DNA of 64,000 bases from positions 310,001 to 374,000 of the forward strand of contig NZ_JAULBC010000007.1 of the NCBI RefSeq assembly GCF_041060425.1. Reading direction: 5' to 3'. The first letter of the stretch is position 1, and each line of letters opens with the position of its first letter. Source of the stretch: Danxiaibacter flavus. GTDB taxonomy: Bacteria > Bacteroidota > Bacteroidia > Chitinophagales > Chitinophagaceae. The position numbers and the translations under genes are program-made. The notes under the pieces are model-generated. The model did no database searches. It worked only from the letters and a program-made list of their open reading frames with translations, and had not been told where the DNA came from. This document shows positions 35,934 through 44,416 of the stretch, piece by piece.

Positions 35934-37049
35934 ATGAACAACACTATCACTACCAGCAAAATTCAGTGTCTCGATCTGAAAGGTCAACACCGGCAGATCA
36001 AGCAGGAAGTGTTTGACCTTTTTGAATATGTGTACGACAACAATGCATTTTCCGGCGGCCCGTTTGTAGAAAAGTTTGAAAAAGAATTCTCAGCATTTTG
36101 CAATACCAGTTTTGCTGTCGCTGTTAACAACGGCACATCTGCATTACATCTTGCACTGCTAACTTTAGGCATTGGCCCGAATGACGAAGTGCTTGTGCCG
36201 GCCAATACTTTTATAGCAACCGCATGGGCGGTTTCTTACACAGGTGCACGCCCGGTTTTTGTTGACTGCACCGCGGACACCTGGCAAATAGATGCATCTC
36301 TTTTGGAATCTAAAATTACCAGTCACACTAAAGCCATCATCGGCGTGCATTTATACGGCCAGCCTTTTGACGTGGATGCAGTTAAAACAATCTGCACCAG
36401 GCATAACTTATTCCTTCTTGAAGATGCGGCCCAGGCGCATGGGGCACTTTATAAAAACGAAAGCGTGGGCGCATTTGGAGAAATGGCCTGCTTTAGCTTC
36501 TACCCCGGCAAAAATCTTGGTGCATGCGGAGAAGGCGGCGGAATTACTACCAACAATGAAAATCACTACAGTCACTTATTAAGCTTAAGAAATCACGGTT
36601 CTAAATTTCGCTACTATCACGACGAACTGGGGTTCAATATGCGTATGGGCGGCATGGAAGCAGCTTCATTAATAGTAAAGCTGAAATACCTTGATGATTG
36701 GAACTGCAAACGCAGGCAGATTGCAAAAAGATACCAATCTGAAATAAAGAACCCGCGCATCAGGCTACAATATCAGCCGGATTGGAGTAGCTCGGTTTAT
36801 CACCTTTTTGTGATCACGACCCCGGACAGAGATCAGCTAATTAACTATCTAAACAACAACAACATATTTCCGGGATTACACTATCCTGTTCCGTGCCATC
36901 TACAAAAAGCATATCAGCATTTGAATTATCAGCATGGGGATTGTCCTAACGCTGAATATCTTTCCCAACACTGCTTATCGCTTCCAATTTATGCGGAATT
37001 GCAGGAGAACGATGTGGATCATGTGATACAAATACTCAACAATTATTAA
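35934..37049 (+). CDS. DegT/DnrJ/EryC1 aminotransferase (WbpE-like)
   Basis: A 371-residue PLP enzyme. The internal-aldimine lysine is K193 in FYPGKNLGACGEGG, Asp164 in LLEDAAQAHGA holds the pyridine nitrogen, and NNGTSALHLAL binds the phosphate. Together with the two genes upstream it should form and acetylate a 3-amino sugar: oxidation, transamination and acetylation as in WbpB/E/D. The nucleotide part (UDP or dTDP) cannot be told. Only one base separates its stop from the next start. Confidence 0.88.
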   Translation: MNNTITTSKIQCLDLKGQHRQIKQEVFDLFEYVYDNNAFSGGPFVEKFEKEFSAFCNTSFAVAVNNGTSALHLALLTLGIGPNDEVLVPANTFIATAWAVSYTGARPVFVDCTADTWQIDASLLESKITSHTKAIIGVHLYGQPFDVDAVKTICTRHNLFLLEDAAQAHGALYKNESVGAFGEMACFSFYPGKNLGACGEGGGITTNNENHYSHLLSLRNHGSKFRYYHDELGFNMRMGGMEAASLIVKLKYLDDWNCKRRQIAKRYQSEIKNPRIRLQYQPDWSSSVYHLFVITTPDRDQLINYLNNNNIFPGLHYPVPCHLQKAYQHLNYQHGDCPNAEYLSQHCLSLPIYAELQENDVDHVIQILNNY

Positions 37050-37050
37050 A

Positions 37051-37689
37051 ATGGCAATAAAGAACCTCCTGATCTTTCCATTTAACGGAAACGGAAGAGA
37101 AGCCATTGACGCAATTGATCCATCCGAGTACAAACTCATTGGATTTATTGATGATGACGGAGAAAAACAGTCAGATAACTACGAAATCTTCTCAAGGGAG
37201 ATTCTAAAAAAATTCCCGGAAATGTACTTATTGGCTGTACCGGGAAGCCCAACATCCTTTAGAGAAAGGACATCAATAATAAGTTCATTTAATGCAAAAA
37301 ACTTCGCAACCGTTATACACCCCCAAGCCTCGATAGGCAGAGATGTAAAAGTTGGCTATAACTGTCTTATTATGGCAGGTGTGGTTATCACAGCAAATGC
37401 ACTCATTAAGAATCATGTTTGCATACTTCCCAATTCTGTCGTACATCACGATTCAATTATTGAAGACTACACGTTGATTGGCAGCGGGGTAGTAATAGCA
37501 GGAAATGTTACAATAGGACAATCATGTTATATAGGCAGCGGCACTAATATTAAAAATGGTATACATGTCGGCAACTTATCGCTGATTGGGTTGGGCAGTA
37601 ATGTCATCAGCAATATTGAAGCCAACTCAGTAGTTGCGGGAAATCCGGCATCAGGTATTCATCGCAGTTCAAATCAATTGCAGCTATAA
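37051..37689 (+). CDS. NeuD/PglD/PerB-family sugar acyltransferase
   Basis: A 212-residue acyltransferase with an N-terminal Rossmann-like subdomain that binds the sugar nucleotide (LLIFPFNGNGREAIDAI, LIGFIDDDGEK) and a C-terminal left-handed beta helix (GRDVKVGYNCLIMAGVVI, GSGVVIAGNVTIGQSC). The catalytic histidine is expected in SVVHHDSIIED. PglD and PerB of this family acetylate 4-amino-4,6-dideoxy sugars, and NeuD acetylates sialic acid. With gmd and a second DegT aminotransferase in the cluster, an N-acetyl-perosamine-like sugar is one coherent reading, but not proven. Confidence 0.82.
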   Translation: MAIKNLLIFPFNGNGREAIDAIDPSEYKLIGFIDDDGEKQSDNYEIFSREILKKFPEMYLLAVPGSPTSFRERTSIISSFNAKNFATVIHPQASIGRDVKVGYNCLIMAGVVITANALIKNHVCILPNSVVHHDSIIEDYTLIGSGVVIAGNVTIGQSCYIGSGTNIKNGIHVGNLSLIGLGSNVISNIEANSVVAGNPASGIHRSSNQLQL

Positions 37690-37693
37690 TGTT

Positions 37694-38680
37694 ATGATAA
37701 AGCTTAGTGTGATCATTCCGGTTTTTAACGAAGAAGAAAATATTGAGTTCCTGGTAAATGAACTGAATATTTACTTTGGCACGCATAAAAATTTTTCAGC
37801 GGAGATTATTTTTGTAAACGATGGCTCGTCAGACCGGTCGCTTGTTAAACTAAAAAACGCGAGACACAGTTTCTATAATTTCCGCATTGTAAGTTTTTCC
37901 AAAAATTTTGGCTCACACGCTGCAGTACGTGCCGGCATTTTAAATGCACAGGGCGATTATATTACATTTATGTATGCTGATCTGCAGGATCCGCTATCGC
38001 TTATCAATCGCATGCATGAAGAAATAATAAAGAGTGAAGCAGATATTGTATGGGCGTGGCGCGCCTCTGTGCAATCAGGCAAGAAGGAAAAATTGTTCTC
38101 TCAAATGTATGCCTATCTCATGCGCAAATATGCGGTTGGCAATTTTCCCGAAAAGGGTTTTGATGTAGTAATGTTCACTAAAAAAGTAAGAACGCTGCTA
38201 AATAAGAATATCGAAAACAACTCTTCCATTTTTATACAAATACTCAACCTGGGTTTTAAACAGTCCGGCATTACTTATAATAAGCAGGAAAGACAGGCAG
38301 GAAACTCAAAATGGACCTTATCCAAAAAAATAAAACTGCTGATCGATTCATTTGTTTCATTTTCATTTGCGCCCATCAGGCTTGTGTCAATGGTAGGCAT
38401 TTGCTTCTTTATCGTAGGTATTGCATGGTCACTATACATAGTAGCAAGAAAACTGATCTATAATGACCTTGCAAGTGGCTGGCCCGCACTTATCTCCATA
38501 CTAACAGTAGGCTTTGGCATTACAAATATTTCACTGGGCATACTTGCAGAATACTTGTGGCGGACACTGGATGCCAGCAGAAACAGACCTGTATTTGTTG
38601 TTGATGAGATCTTTGAGGGCCTTCAGAACGAAGACCATTTAGAAACCGAAAATTATTACCAGCTTAACGAAGGTTTATGA
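37694..38680 (+). CDS. GT2 polyprenyl-phosphate glycosyltransferase (GtrB/DPM1-like)
   Basis: A 328-residue inner-membrane GT-A enzyme. It begins IKLSVIIPVFNEEENIEFLV, has the nucleotide motif VNDGSSDRS and the metal-binding region YADLQDP (about 94-100), the family RQAGNSKW element, and two C-terminal spans (RLVSMVGICFFIVGIAW and LISILTVGFGITNISLGIL). Such enzymes load a sugar onto undecaprenyl phosphate for later transfer outside. The longer frame from 37634 would overlap the preceding gene by 56 bases, so the ATG at 37694 was chosen. Its stop overlaps the epimerase start by 4 bases. Confidence 0.85.
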   Translation: MIKLSVIIPVFNEEENIEFLVNELNIYFGTHKNFSAEIIFVNDGSSDRSLVKLKNARHSFYNFRIVSFSKNFGSHAAVRAGILNAQGDYITFMYADLQDPLSLINRMHEEIIKSEADIVWAWRASVQSGKKEKLFSQMYAYLMRKYAVGNFPEKGFDVVMFTKKVRTLLNKNIENNSSIFIQILNLGFKQSGITYNKQERQAGNSKWTLSKKIKLLIDSFVSFSFAPIRLVSMVGICFFIVGIAWSLYIVARKLIYNDLASGWPALISILTVGFGITNISLGILAEYLWRTLDASRNRPVFVVDEIFEGLQNEDHLETENYYQLNEGL

Positions 38681-39657
38681 AAACAACGCTTGCCAACGCT
38701 AAGATCCTTGTAACCGGTGGTGCGGGATTTATTGGTTCATATGTCGTAAAACTATTGCTGAAAAATGAGGCCTCATCAGTTGTTATTCTTGACAATTTAT
38801 GCAGAGGCAGTCATGAGAACATGCGCAACTTTATATCCGATCCGAGGGTAACATTCGTGGAAGGCGATATAAGGAATAAAGAATTACTGGAAGCATGCAT
38901 TCACGGCACTGATTATATTTTTCACATGGCGGCATTACGAATCAATGCCTGCGCAGCAAATCCTTCCGATGGTTTTGATGTAATGATTAAGGCTACATTC
39001 GAGCTTGCACAATTATGTGTAAAGCATCATGTAAAAAAAGTGATCTACAGCTCCAGTGCATCGGTGTATGGATTAGCCCAACACTTTCCTACACCTGAAA
39101 CTGACAATCCCTACGACAATCAGACGTTTTATGGCGCCGCAAAACTCTGGGGCGAGCAGTTGTTCCGCAATTACTTCTTTATGTATGGATTAGACTATGT
39201 TGCTCTTCGGTACTTCAACGTATATGGTCCCGGTATGGATACTGATGGGAAATACACAGAAGTCATGATCAAGTGGCTGGATTGCATCCACAATAACAAA
39301 AATCCGTTGATATATGGTGATGGAAGCACTACAATGGACTTTGTGTATGTGAAGGATGTGGCCGAAGCTAATGTACGTGCATTGCTATCTGACATCACTG
39401 ATGAAACATTCAATATCGGAACCGGTGTTGAAACCAGCCTTAAGGAGTTGCTGGAACTTATGCTTAAAGTAAACGACTCGACACTTCAACCGGAATTCCG
39501 TGAACAAAACCTGGTCAACCCGGTAAGCAGAAGACGCGCAGACACAACCAAGGCTGCTAATATGCTAGGCTTTCAGGCATCATTTTCAATTGAAAACGGC
39601 CTGGCTGACTTAAGCAAATGGTACTTCCAAAGAAAGACGCAATATGTTACCGACTAG
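38677..39657 (+). CDS. NAD-dependent sugar epimerase/dehydratase
   Basis: A 326-residue extended SDR. NAD motif GGAGFIG (14-20), DNLCRGSHENM, the conserved SSSASVYG element, and Y-x3-K in TFYGAAKLWGEQ. ALRYFNVYGPGMD and DFVYVKDVAEA complete the epimerase signature. It resembles UDP-glucose/GlcNAc 4-epimerases and C4 dehydratase-like proteins that partner with DegT enzymes. It overlaps the upstream GT2 (ATGA), and an aminotransferase follows 31 bases later, so the two may act on the same sugar nucleotide. Confidence 0.82.
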   Translation: MKTTLANAKILVTGGAGFIGSYVVKLLLKNEASSVVILDNLCRGSHENMRNFISDPRVTFVEGDIRNKELLEACIHGTDYIFHMAALRINACAANPSDGFDVMIKATFELAQLCVKHHVKKVIYSSSASVYGLAQHFPTPETDNPYDNQTFYGAAKLWGEQLFRNYFFMYGLDYVALRYFNVYGPGMDTDGKYTEVMIKWLDCIHNNKNPLIYGDGSTTMDFVYVKDVAEANVRALLSDITDETFNIGTGVETSLKELLELMLKVNDSTLQPEFREQNLVNPVSRRRADTTKAANMLGFQASFSIENGLADLSKWYFQRKTQYVTD

Positions 39658-39688
39658 CCCTCTTTCTTAAAAGTCAGTACAGTTACTT

Positions 39689-40861
39689 ATGATACCAATT
39701 GCAAAACCATTTTTAGCGGAGGAAGAAGCACAGGCTGCTTATGACACCATACTTACGGGATGGATAACACAAGGCCCGAAAGTACAGGCGTTCGAAGCAC
39801 AATTTGCTACATATACCGGAGCTAAATACGCAGTTGCAGTCTCCAATTGTACAACTGCCCTTCACCTGGCAATGATAGTGGCAGGCATAGGTAAAGACGA
39901 TGAAGTGATCTGCCCTTCTATGAGCTACATTGCTACAGCCAATGCGATAACATATGTTGGAGCAGTACCCGTTTTTGCAGAAGTGCAAAGAGGCACCTAT
40001 AATCTTGACCCCGTAGATGCTGAACAGAAGATCACTTCAAAAACAAAAGCAATATTATTGGTTCACCAGATTGGCCTGCCGGCAGATATTGATGCTTTTA
40101 CAACCCTTTGCAACAGATATAATCTCCAATTGATTGAAGATGCAGCCTGCGCGGCAGGCTCTTCTTATAAGGGGAAAAGAATTGGTTCTCATTCTTCGCT
40201 GGTTTGTTTTTCATTTCATCCAAGGAAAGTGATTTCCACCGGGGACGGAGGAATGATAACGACCAGCGACGAGAACCTGTACAACAGATTGAAATTATTG
40301 CGCCAGCACGGCATGTCCGTAAATGACAGAGTGAGACACGAATCAACTCAATTGATTTTCGAGGATCACATTGAAATAGGATACAACTACAGAATGACCG
40401 ATATACAAGCTGCAGTAGGCATTGAGCAATTAAAAAAACTGGATTGGATTGTTACTGAACGCAGAAAAATAGCCTATGCATACAATGAAGCATTCAAAGA
40501 TATTGATTGCATTTCTCTTCCTTTTGAAAGCGACGGATACTTCTGCAATTACCAGTCTTATTGCATTTATCTGCAGCCGGGTTGTCACATTAAAAGAAAC
40601 GACCTGATGCAACAACTGCTCGATAAAAAAATCGCAACCAGGAGAGGCGTTATGAATGCCCACAGGGAAACCGCATACAGGGAACTATACAGAAATGCAT
40701 CATTACCGGTATCTGAAAACCTGCAGGACAATTCCATAATGCTCCCGCTATTCGTACCAATGAGCAAAGAAGAAATAGATTATGTAATAGATACATTCCT
40801 GTCGCTCTTATCAGCGCAAAAGAATCTTATTGCTCCTATTGAAGAACCTGCAATCACCTGA
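39689..40861 (+). CDS. DegT/DnrJ/EryC1 aminotransferase (second copy)
   Basis: A 390-residue PLP aminotransferase. Lys180 in FSFHPRKVISTGDGG forms the aldimine, Asp151 in LIEDAACAAGSSY pairs with the ring nitrogen, and SNCTTALHLAM binds phosphate. The HPRK sequence and the LLRQHGM loop match the clade with perosamine- and UDP-4-amino-sugar-forming enzymes more than the WbpE-like copy at 35934. Candidate substrates are the Gmd product or the product of the upstream epimerase/dehydratase. The C-terminus extends slightly past the usual end (LIAPIEEPAIT). Confidence 0.85.
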   Translation: MIPIAKPFLAEEEAQAAYDTILTGWITQGPKVQAFEAQFATYTGAKYAVAVSNCTTALHLAMIVAGIGKDDEVICPSMSYIATANAITYVGAVPVFAEVQRGTYNLDPVDAEQKITSKTKAILLVHQIGLPADIDAFTTLCNRYNLQLIEDAACAAGSSYKGKRIGSHSSLVCFSFHPRKVISTGDGGMITTSDENLYNRLKLLRQHGMSVNDRVRHESTQLIFEDHIEIGYNYRMTDIQAAVGIEQLKKLDWIVTERRKIAYAYNEAFKDIDCISLPFESDGYFCNYQSYCIYLQPGCHIKRNDLMQQLLDKKIATRRGVMNAHRETAYRELYRNASLPVSENLQDNSIMLPLFVPMSKEEIDYVIDTFLSLLSAQKNLIAPIEEPAIT

Positions 40862-40871
40862 ACAGGCAACA

Positions 40872-42194
40872 ATGACTATTACTATTACCAGGAAACATTT
40901 TAGCGCATTGCAGGAAAAGCTTAAGCGGCATGCCCCTTTGTTTGCAAAATTCTTTAGCGGGCATATTGCTGTGCAAGTACTTAATATGCTCAACGGCTTT
41001 TTATTGCTGAGGTGGTTGAACATAGAAGACATTGCCATATTCAGCATGCTCTTTAGCATTCAAACTGTAATGAACAGCATCAGTGATTTGGGTTTTAGCG
41101 GCAGCATTGTTGCTTTAACAGGTGAAAAATACAGGGATAAAAAAGTATTGGGTGCATACATGGCTGCAGCACGCCATCTCAGAATGCTGTTTTTCGCCGT
41201 TATTGCAGCTATAACCCTGTTAATTGCTCCTTTTTATCTGAATAACCAGGCGGTAAACAGCTACCAGATGTGGGGCGGTTTTTTCGCCATTATTGCAACT
41301 GTTTACTGGCAGGCAGACTGCAGCATATATACAGCCCCGTTATTGATTCATAAAAAGCTAACTGCTTATTACCGGCCACAGATAATTTCTTCTGCACTTA
41401 GAATAGCAGTGAACTATGCGCTTTTCTCTTTTAATGTGATAAACGCTTTATCTGTACTGTTAATTAACGGTCTTATTATTTTATACATCGGGAGACGAAA
41501 CAAAAAAAACGCCGCAGGTTATTATGAAAAGAATGTGTCAAACGAAGCCGCCAGGAAAGAAATATTAAGATACCTCTATCCTATTATGCCAAGCAATATT
41601 TTCAATGCTTTTTTCGGGCAAATCCAGATTCTTATCATTACTTACTTTGGCAACCTGCGCAACATTGCAGAAGTTGCTGCGTTGGGAAGAATTTCACAAC
41701 TCTTCCTTTTTCTTTCTGCAATAAATCTCACGATCATTGAACCGGCAATCGCTAAATCAACAAATGAGGCACTGCCAAGGAAATACATGTTCGTCGTGTT
41801 TGTGGCATTAATCATTGCTACGGGCATTACATGGACGTCCTACGCATTTCCCTCCGTTTACCTTGCAGTGCTTGGCCGCAAGTATGCACACCTGCAGCAG
41901 CAGCTGGTATGGCTGATCGCCGGCGCATCGGTAAATTTTGTATCAACAACCATGTGGACGATGAGCAGCGCACGAAAATGGGTATTCTGGTGGGGAACAA
42001 TCGCTTATATCACTGCAGTAGTTGCCTGTCAGCTGGCCGGCGTTTACAAACTTGACCTGTCTGCTACAACCGGTGTACTTCAACTTTCCCTGATAACAGC
42101 CATAGCTGTATTACTGGTACAGCTCAGCATAACGATCGTTGGCTTTACGAAAGACAACAGGTACTACCGTACCCTTTATTTTCAAAATACCTGA
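40872..42194 (+). CDS. Wzx-type oligosaccharide flippase
   Basis: A 440-residue membrane protein with about 12 predicted spans, of the polysaccharide-transport MATE-like superfamily. Features are the early RWLNIEDIAIFSMLFSIQTVM, polar kinks between spans and ILRYLYPIMPSNIFNAFFGQ before span 7. It moves the undecaprenyl-linked repeat unit to the periplasmic face. The frame is open from a TTG at 40830 within the aminotransferase gene, but the ATG at 40872, 10 bases after that stop, gives a natural cytosolic N-terminus. Sequence similarity among Wzx proteins is low, so the call rests on topology and context. Confidence 0.78.
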   Translation: MTITITRKHFSALQEKLKRHAPLFAKFFSGHIAVQVLNMLNGFLLLRWLNIEDIAIFSMLFSIQTVMNSISDLGFSGSIVALTGEKYRDKKVLGAYMAAARHLRMLFFAVIAAITLLIAPFYLNNQAVNSYQMWGGFFAIIATVYWQADCSIYTAPLLIHKKLTAYYRPQIISSALRIAVNYALFSFNVINALSVLLINGLIILYIGRRNKKNAAGYYEKNVSNEAARKEILRYLYPIMPSNIFNAFFGQIQILIITYFGNLRNIAEVAALGRISQLFLFLSAINLTIIEPAIAKSTNEALPRKYMFVVFVALIIATGITWTSYAFPSVYLAVLGRKYAHLQQQLVWLIAGASVNFVSTTMWTMSSARKWVFWWGTIAYITAVVACQLAGVYKLDLSATTGVLQLSLITAIAVLLVQLSITIVGFTKDNRYYRTLYFQNT

Positions 42195-42196
42195 AC

Positions 42197-42691
42197 ATGT
42201 TCACACGCATCGTGTACAAAATTGTCTTCGCCGCCAACAGGAGAATTCAGCAACAACAGATGAAGAGAAACAATGCCCTGCTCAAGTATTGCGGATCAAA
42301 AGTTTTTATACATCCCTCCTGTCATATCCTCGTGCCGCAGCAAATGGAAATTGGCGATAACAGCTCAATTTCGTCTTATACAACCATCTATGCAGCATTT
42401 GGTGTTAAGATTGGCTGTAACTGCCTTATTTCAAGTAACTGCGGCATATCTTCTATCAATCACATAATGGACTCGACCAACAGGATACGGGACGACCGAG
42501 AGGGTAATTTTTGCAGACCGGTGATCATTGGTGATAATGTGTGGATCGGAATGAATGTTTGCGTGCTTCCCGGCGTGCAAATTGGCGACAATGCAATTAT
42601 AGGCGCAGGAAGCGTGGTCACAAAAGACGTTCCTCCAAATGAAATATGGGGAGGCAATCCGGCGCGCCTGCTTAAAAAACTCAATATCTAA
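42197..42691 (+). CDS. left-handed beta-helix O-acetyltransferase
   Basis: A 164-residue hexapeptide acyltransferase of the maltose/serine acetyltransferase type. A basic N-terminus (TRIVYKIVFAANRRI) is followed by repeats MEIGDNSSISSY, CGISSINHIM (catalytic His in the SxNH loop), VIIGDNVWIGMNVCVLPGV and IGDNAIIGAGSVVTKDV, ending GGNPARLLKKL. It probably O-acetylates a sugar of the repeat unit. The gap to the flippase is 2 bases and to the next gene 3 bases. Confidence 0.85.
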   Translation: MFTRIVYKIVFAANRRIQQQQMKRNNALLKYCGSKVFIHPSCHILVPQQMEIGDNSSISSYTTIYAAFGVKIGCNCLISSNCGISSINHIMDSTNRIRDDREGNFCRPVIIGDNVWIGMNVCVLPGVQIGDNAIIGAGSVVTKDVPPNEIWGGNPARLLKKLNI

Positions 42692-42694
42692 CCA

Positions 42695-43546
42695 ATGCAA
42701 CTTTCGAAGATCATTACTTTAGCAAACAGGAAGACGCGGTTGTCATTTCTGGCAATGGAACGTTCTTTAAGAGCAAGCGGATGCAACTTACCGTTATGGG
42801 TAATACCTTATGATGATAACACTTTTGAGCTACCCGAAAACAGCAAATGGTGGCAAATTCCAATTGTAATATCATGGACTATCCAGAATAATATATGGCC
42901 CGCTTTAAGAAAAATACAATGTCTTACCACAGAGAACTACCAATTTGTTGACAGTGATGTAATTTTTTTTAAAAATCCCGAACAGGTATTAAGAGATTAC
43001 ACCGGCTTTGTAACATCCTGTACACACTGGAACAATCCCGGCCACACATATACAACAGAAACGCTGCGTTACCTCAGATCTAAAACAAGCACGTGGCCCA
43101 GGATGGTATTTAACAGCGGCCAGTGGGCATGTGACAGAAAGCTTTACGATAGTGAGTCGATGATCTACTTTTGCGAACATTTTTATACTGATACGCTGTT
43201 TACAAAAACACAGATCTACAAAGATCAGGCAGCAATTAACCTGCTTGTTAACTATTGTGACGTACCTATTACAAATTTAACACTGCCACCTACGAACATG
43301 GAAAGTACATGGGCCGGTGATTACCAGACTGAAGAGTTCTTTAGCCTGTTTGAAAAAAAAGACAAACCCTACCTGATCCATTGGGCCGGCACTCCTGTCC
43401 AAAACCAGTGCTTTATTAACCAGTTCATTTACAAAAATCTTACGGCAGGAGAACAGGCCGAGTTCATATTAAATGAACAACAAAAACAATTGCAGAAAAA
43501 GACAATTCAAAAGCTAATACATAAGCTAACCAAATTTGCCTTGTAA
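42695..43546 (+). CDS. putative GT-A fold glycosyltransferase, family not recognised
   Basis: A 283-residue cytosolic protein. It looks like a GT-A sugar transferase: FLAMERSLRASGCNLPLWVIP in the N-terminal nucleotide half, then the DxD-type motif FVDSDVIFFKNP (about 88-99), and FNSGQWACDRK, a position where retaining GT8-like enzymes have FNSG. A late YLIHWAG resembles the HxxG metal site of GT8. So a GT8-like or DUF6492-like enzyme is plausible, but I cannot name the family with certainty. It lies tightly packed within the operon. Confidence 0.6.
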   Translation: MQLSKIITLANRKTRLSFLAMERSLRASGCNLPLWVIPYDDNTFELPENSKWWQIPIVISWTIQNNIWPALRKIQCLTTENYQFVDSDVIFFKNPEQVLRDYTGFVTSCTHWNNPGHTYTTETLRYLRSKTSTWPRMVFNSGQWACDRKLYDSESMIYFCEHFYTDTLFTKTQIYKDQAAINLLVNYCDVPITNLTLPPTNMESTWAGDYQTEEFFSLFEKKDKPYLIHWAGTPVQNQCFINQFIYKNLTAGEQAEFILNEQQKQLQKKTIQKLIHKLTKFAL

Positions 43547-43555
43547 TCTTTTAAG

Positions 43556-44416
43556 ATGGAGATTTCTGTTGTAATACCAACCTGCAATCGTGCAGGCTTG
43601 CTGCAAAGGTGCCTGAACCTTTTGCATCCGTCTGTTCAAAAACCAACATACTGCAGCTATGAAATCATTGTAACAGATGATAGCAGTGATATATTTACAA
43701 AGCAACTCGTTACAGAAAATTATCCATGGGTAAAGTGGTATGCAGGCCCGGGCAAAGGGCCTGCCGCCAACAGAAATAACGGTGCCGCAAGAGCTAAAGG
43801 TAACTGGATCGTCTTTATTGACGACGACTGCATTCCCGATGAGCACATTATACGATGTTATAAAAGGGCCATAGAGCAAAATCCAGATATAATGGCGTTT
43901 GAAGGCGCGATTTTACCGGACAACTGGTCGTTATTAAGAAGAGATTTATCAGAATGCCCCGTCAACATCGGCGGCAATTTATTCTGGAGTGCAAATATTT
44001 GCATTAATGCGGCCTTGTTCTGGCAGATTAAAGGCTTCAATGAAAACTACCGGATAGCAGCACAGGAAGATCAGCAAATGAAACTGGACATAGTGCATTA
44101 CAAAAAGAAAGAAATAAAATTTTTGCCCCAGTGCCAGGTAGTTCACCCGGTTCGGTTCACCTCAATAGGACGACAATTAAAAAAAATTCCGGCTGCATCA
44201 AAAAACTATGCTGTATATGCTTACAAAAACAGAGAAGTTCTCCATTATGAAAACCTGTCAGCGTTCATAAGCGAACAAACAAAATTTCATTTGAGAAATG
44301 CCTTCAGGCAAATGAAAACCAGGAAATTCAGATCAATGCTTGTATCGCTTGCATGGGTCGTGTATGGTGTTCCTTTAAATATAATCAACCTTCAAAAGCA
44401 AAAAGGACTGGTTTGA
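43556..44416 (+). CDS. GT2 glycosyltransferase
   Basis: A 286-residue GT-A enzyme: EISVVIPTCNRAGLLQRCL, IIVTDDSSD, and DDDC (IVFIDDDCIPDEH, about 86-98) as the metal motif; then NIGGNLFWSANICINAALFW and the acidic AAQEDQQM that should hold the catalytic base. No membrane span. Its stop TGA overlaps the TTG start of the next gene (TTGA at 44413-44416), so the two are coupled. The sugar is unknown. Confidence 0.85.
   Translation: MEISVVIPTCNRAGLLQRCLNLLHPSVQKPTYCSYEIIVTDDSSDIFTKQLVTENYPWVKWYAGPGKGPAANRNNGAARAKGNWIVFIDDDCIPDEHIIRCYKRAIEQNPDIMAFEGAILPDNWSLLRRDLSECPVNIGGNLFWSANICINAALFWQIKGFNENYRIAAQEDQQMKLDIVHYKKKEIKFLPQCQVVHPVRFTSIGRQLKKIPAASKNYAVYAYKNREVLHYENLSAFISEQTKFHLRNAFRQMKTRKFRSMLVSLAWVVYGVPLNIINLQKQKGLV

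Noticed and set aside
40830..40871. Longer N-terminus of the flippase from a TTG
   Set aside because: It would overlap the aminotransferase gene, and the extra residues do not fit the normal flippase start.
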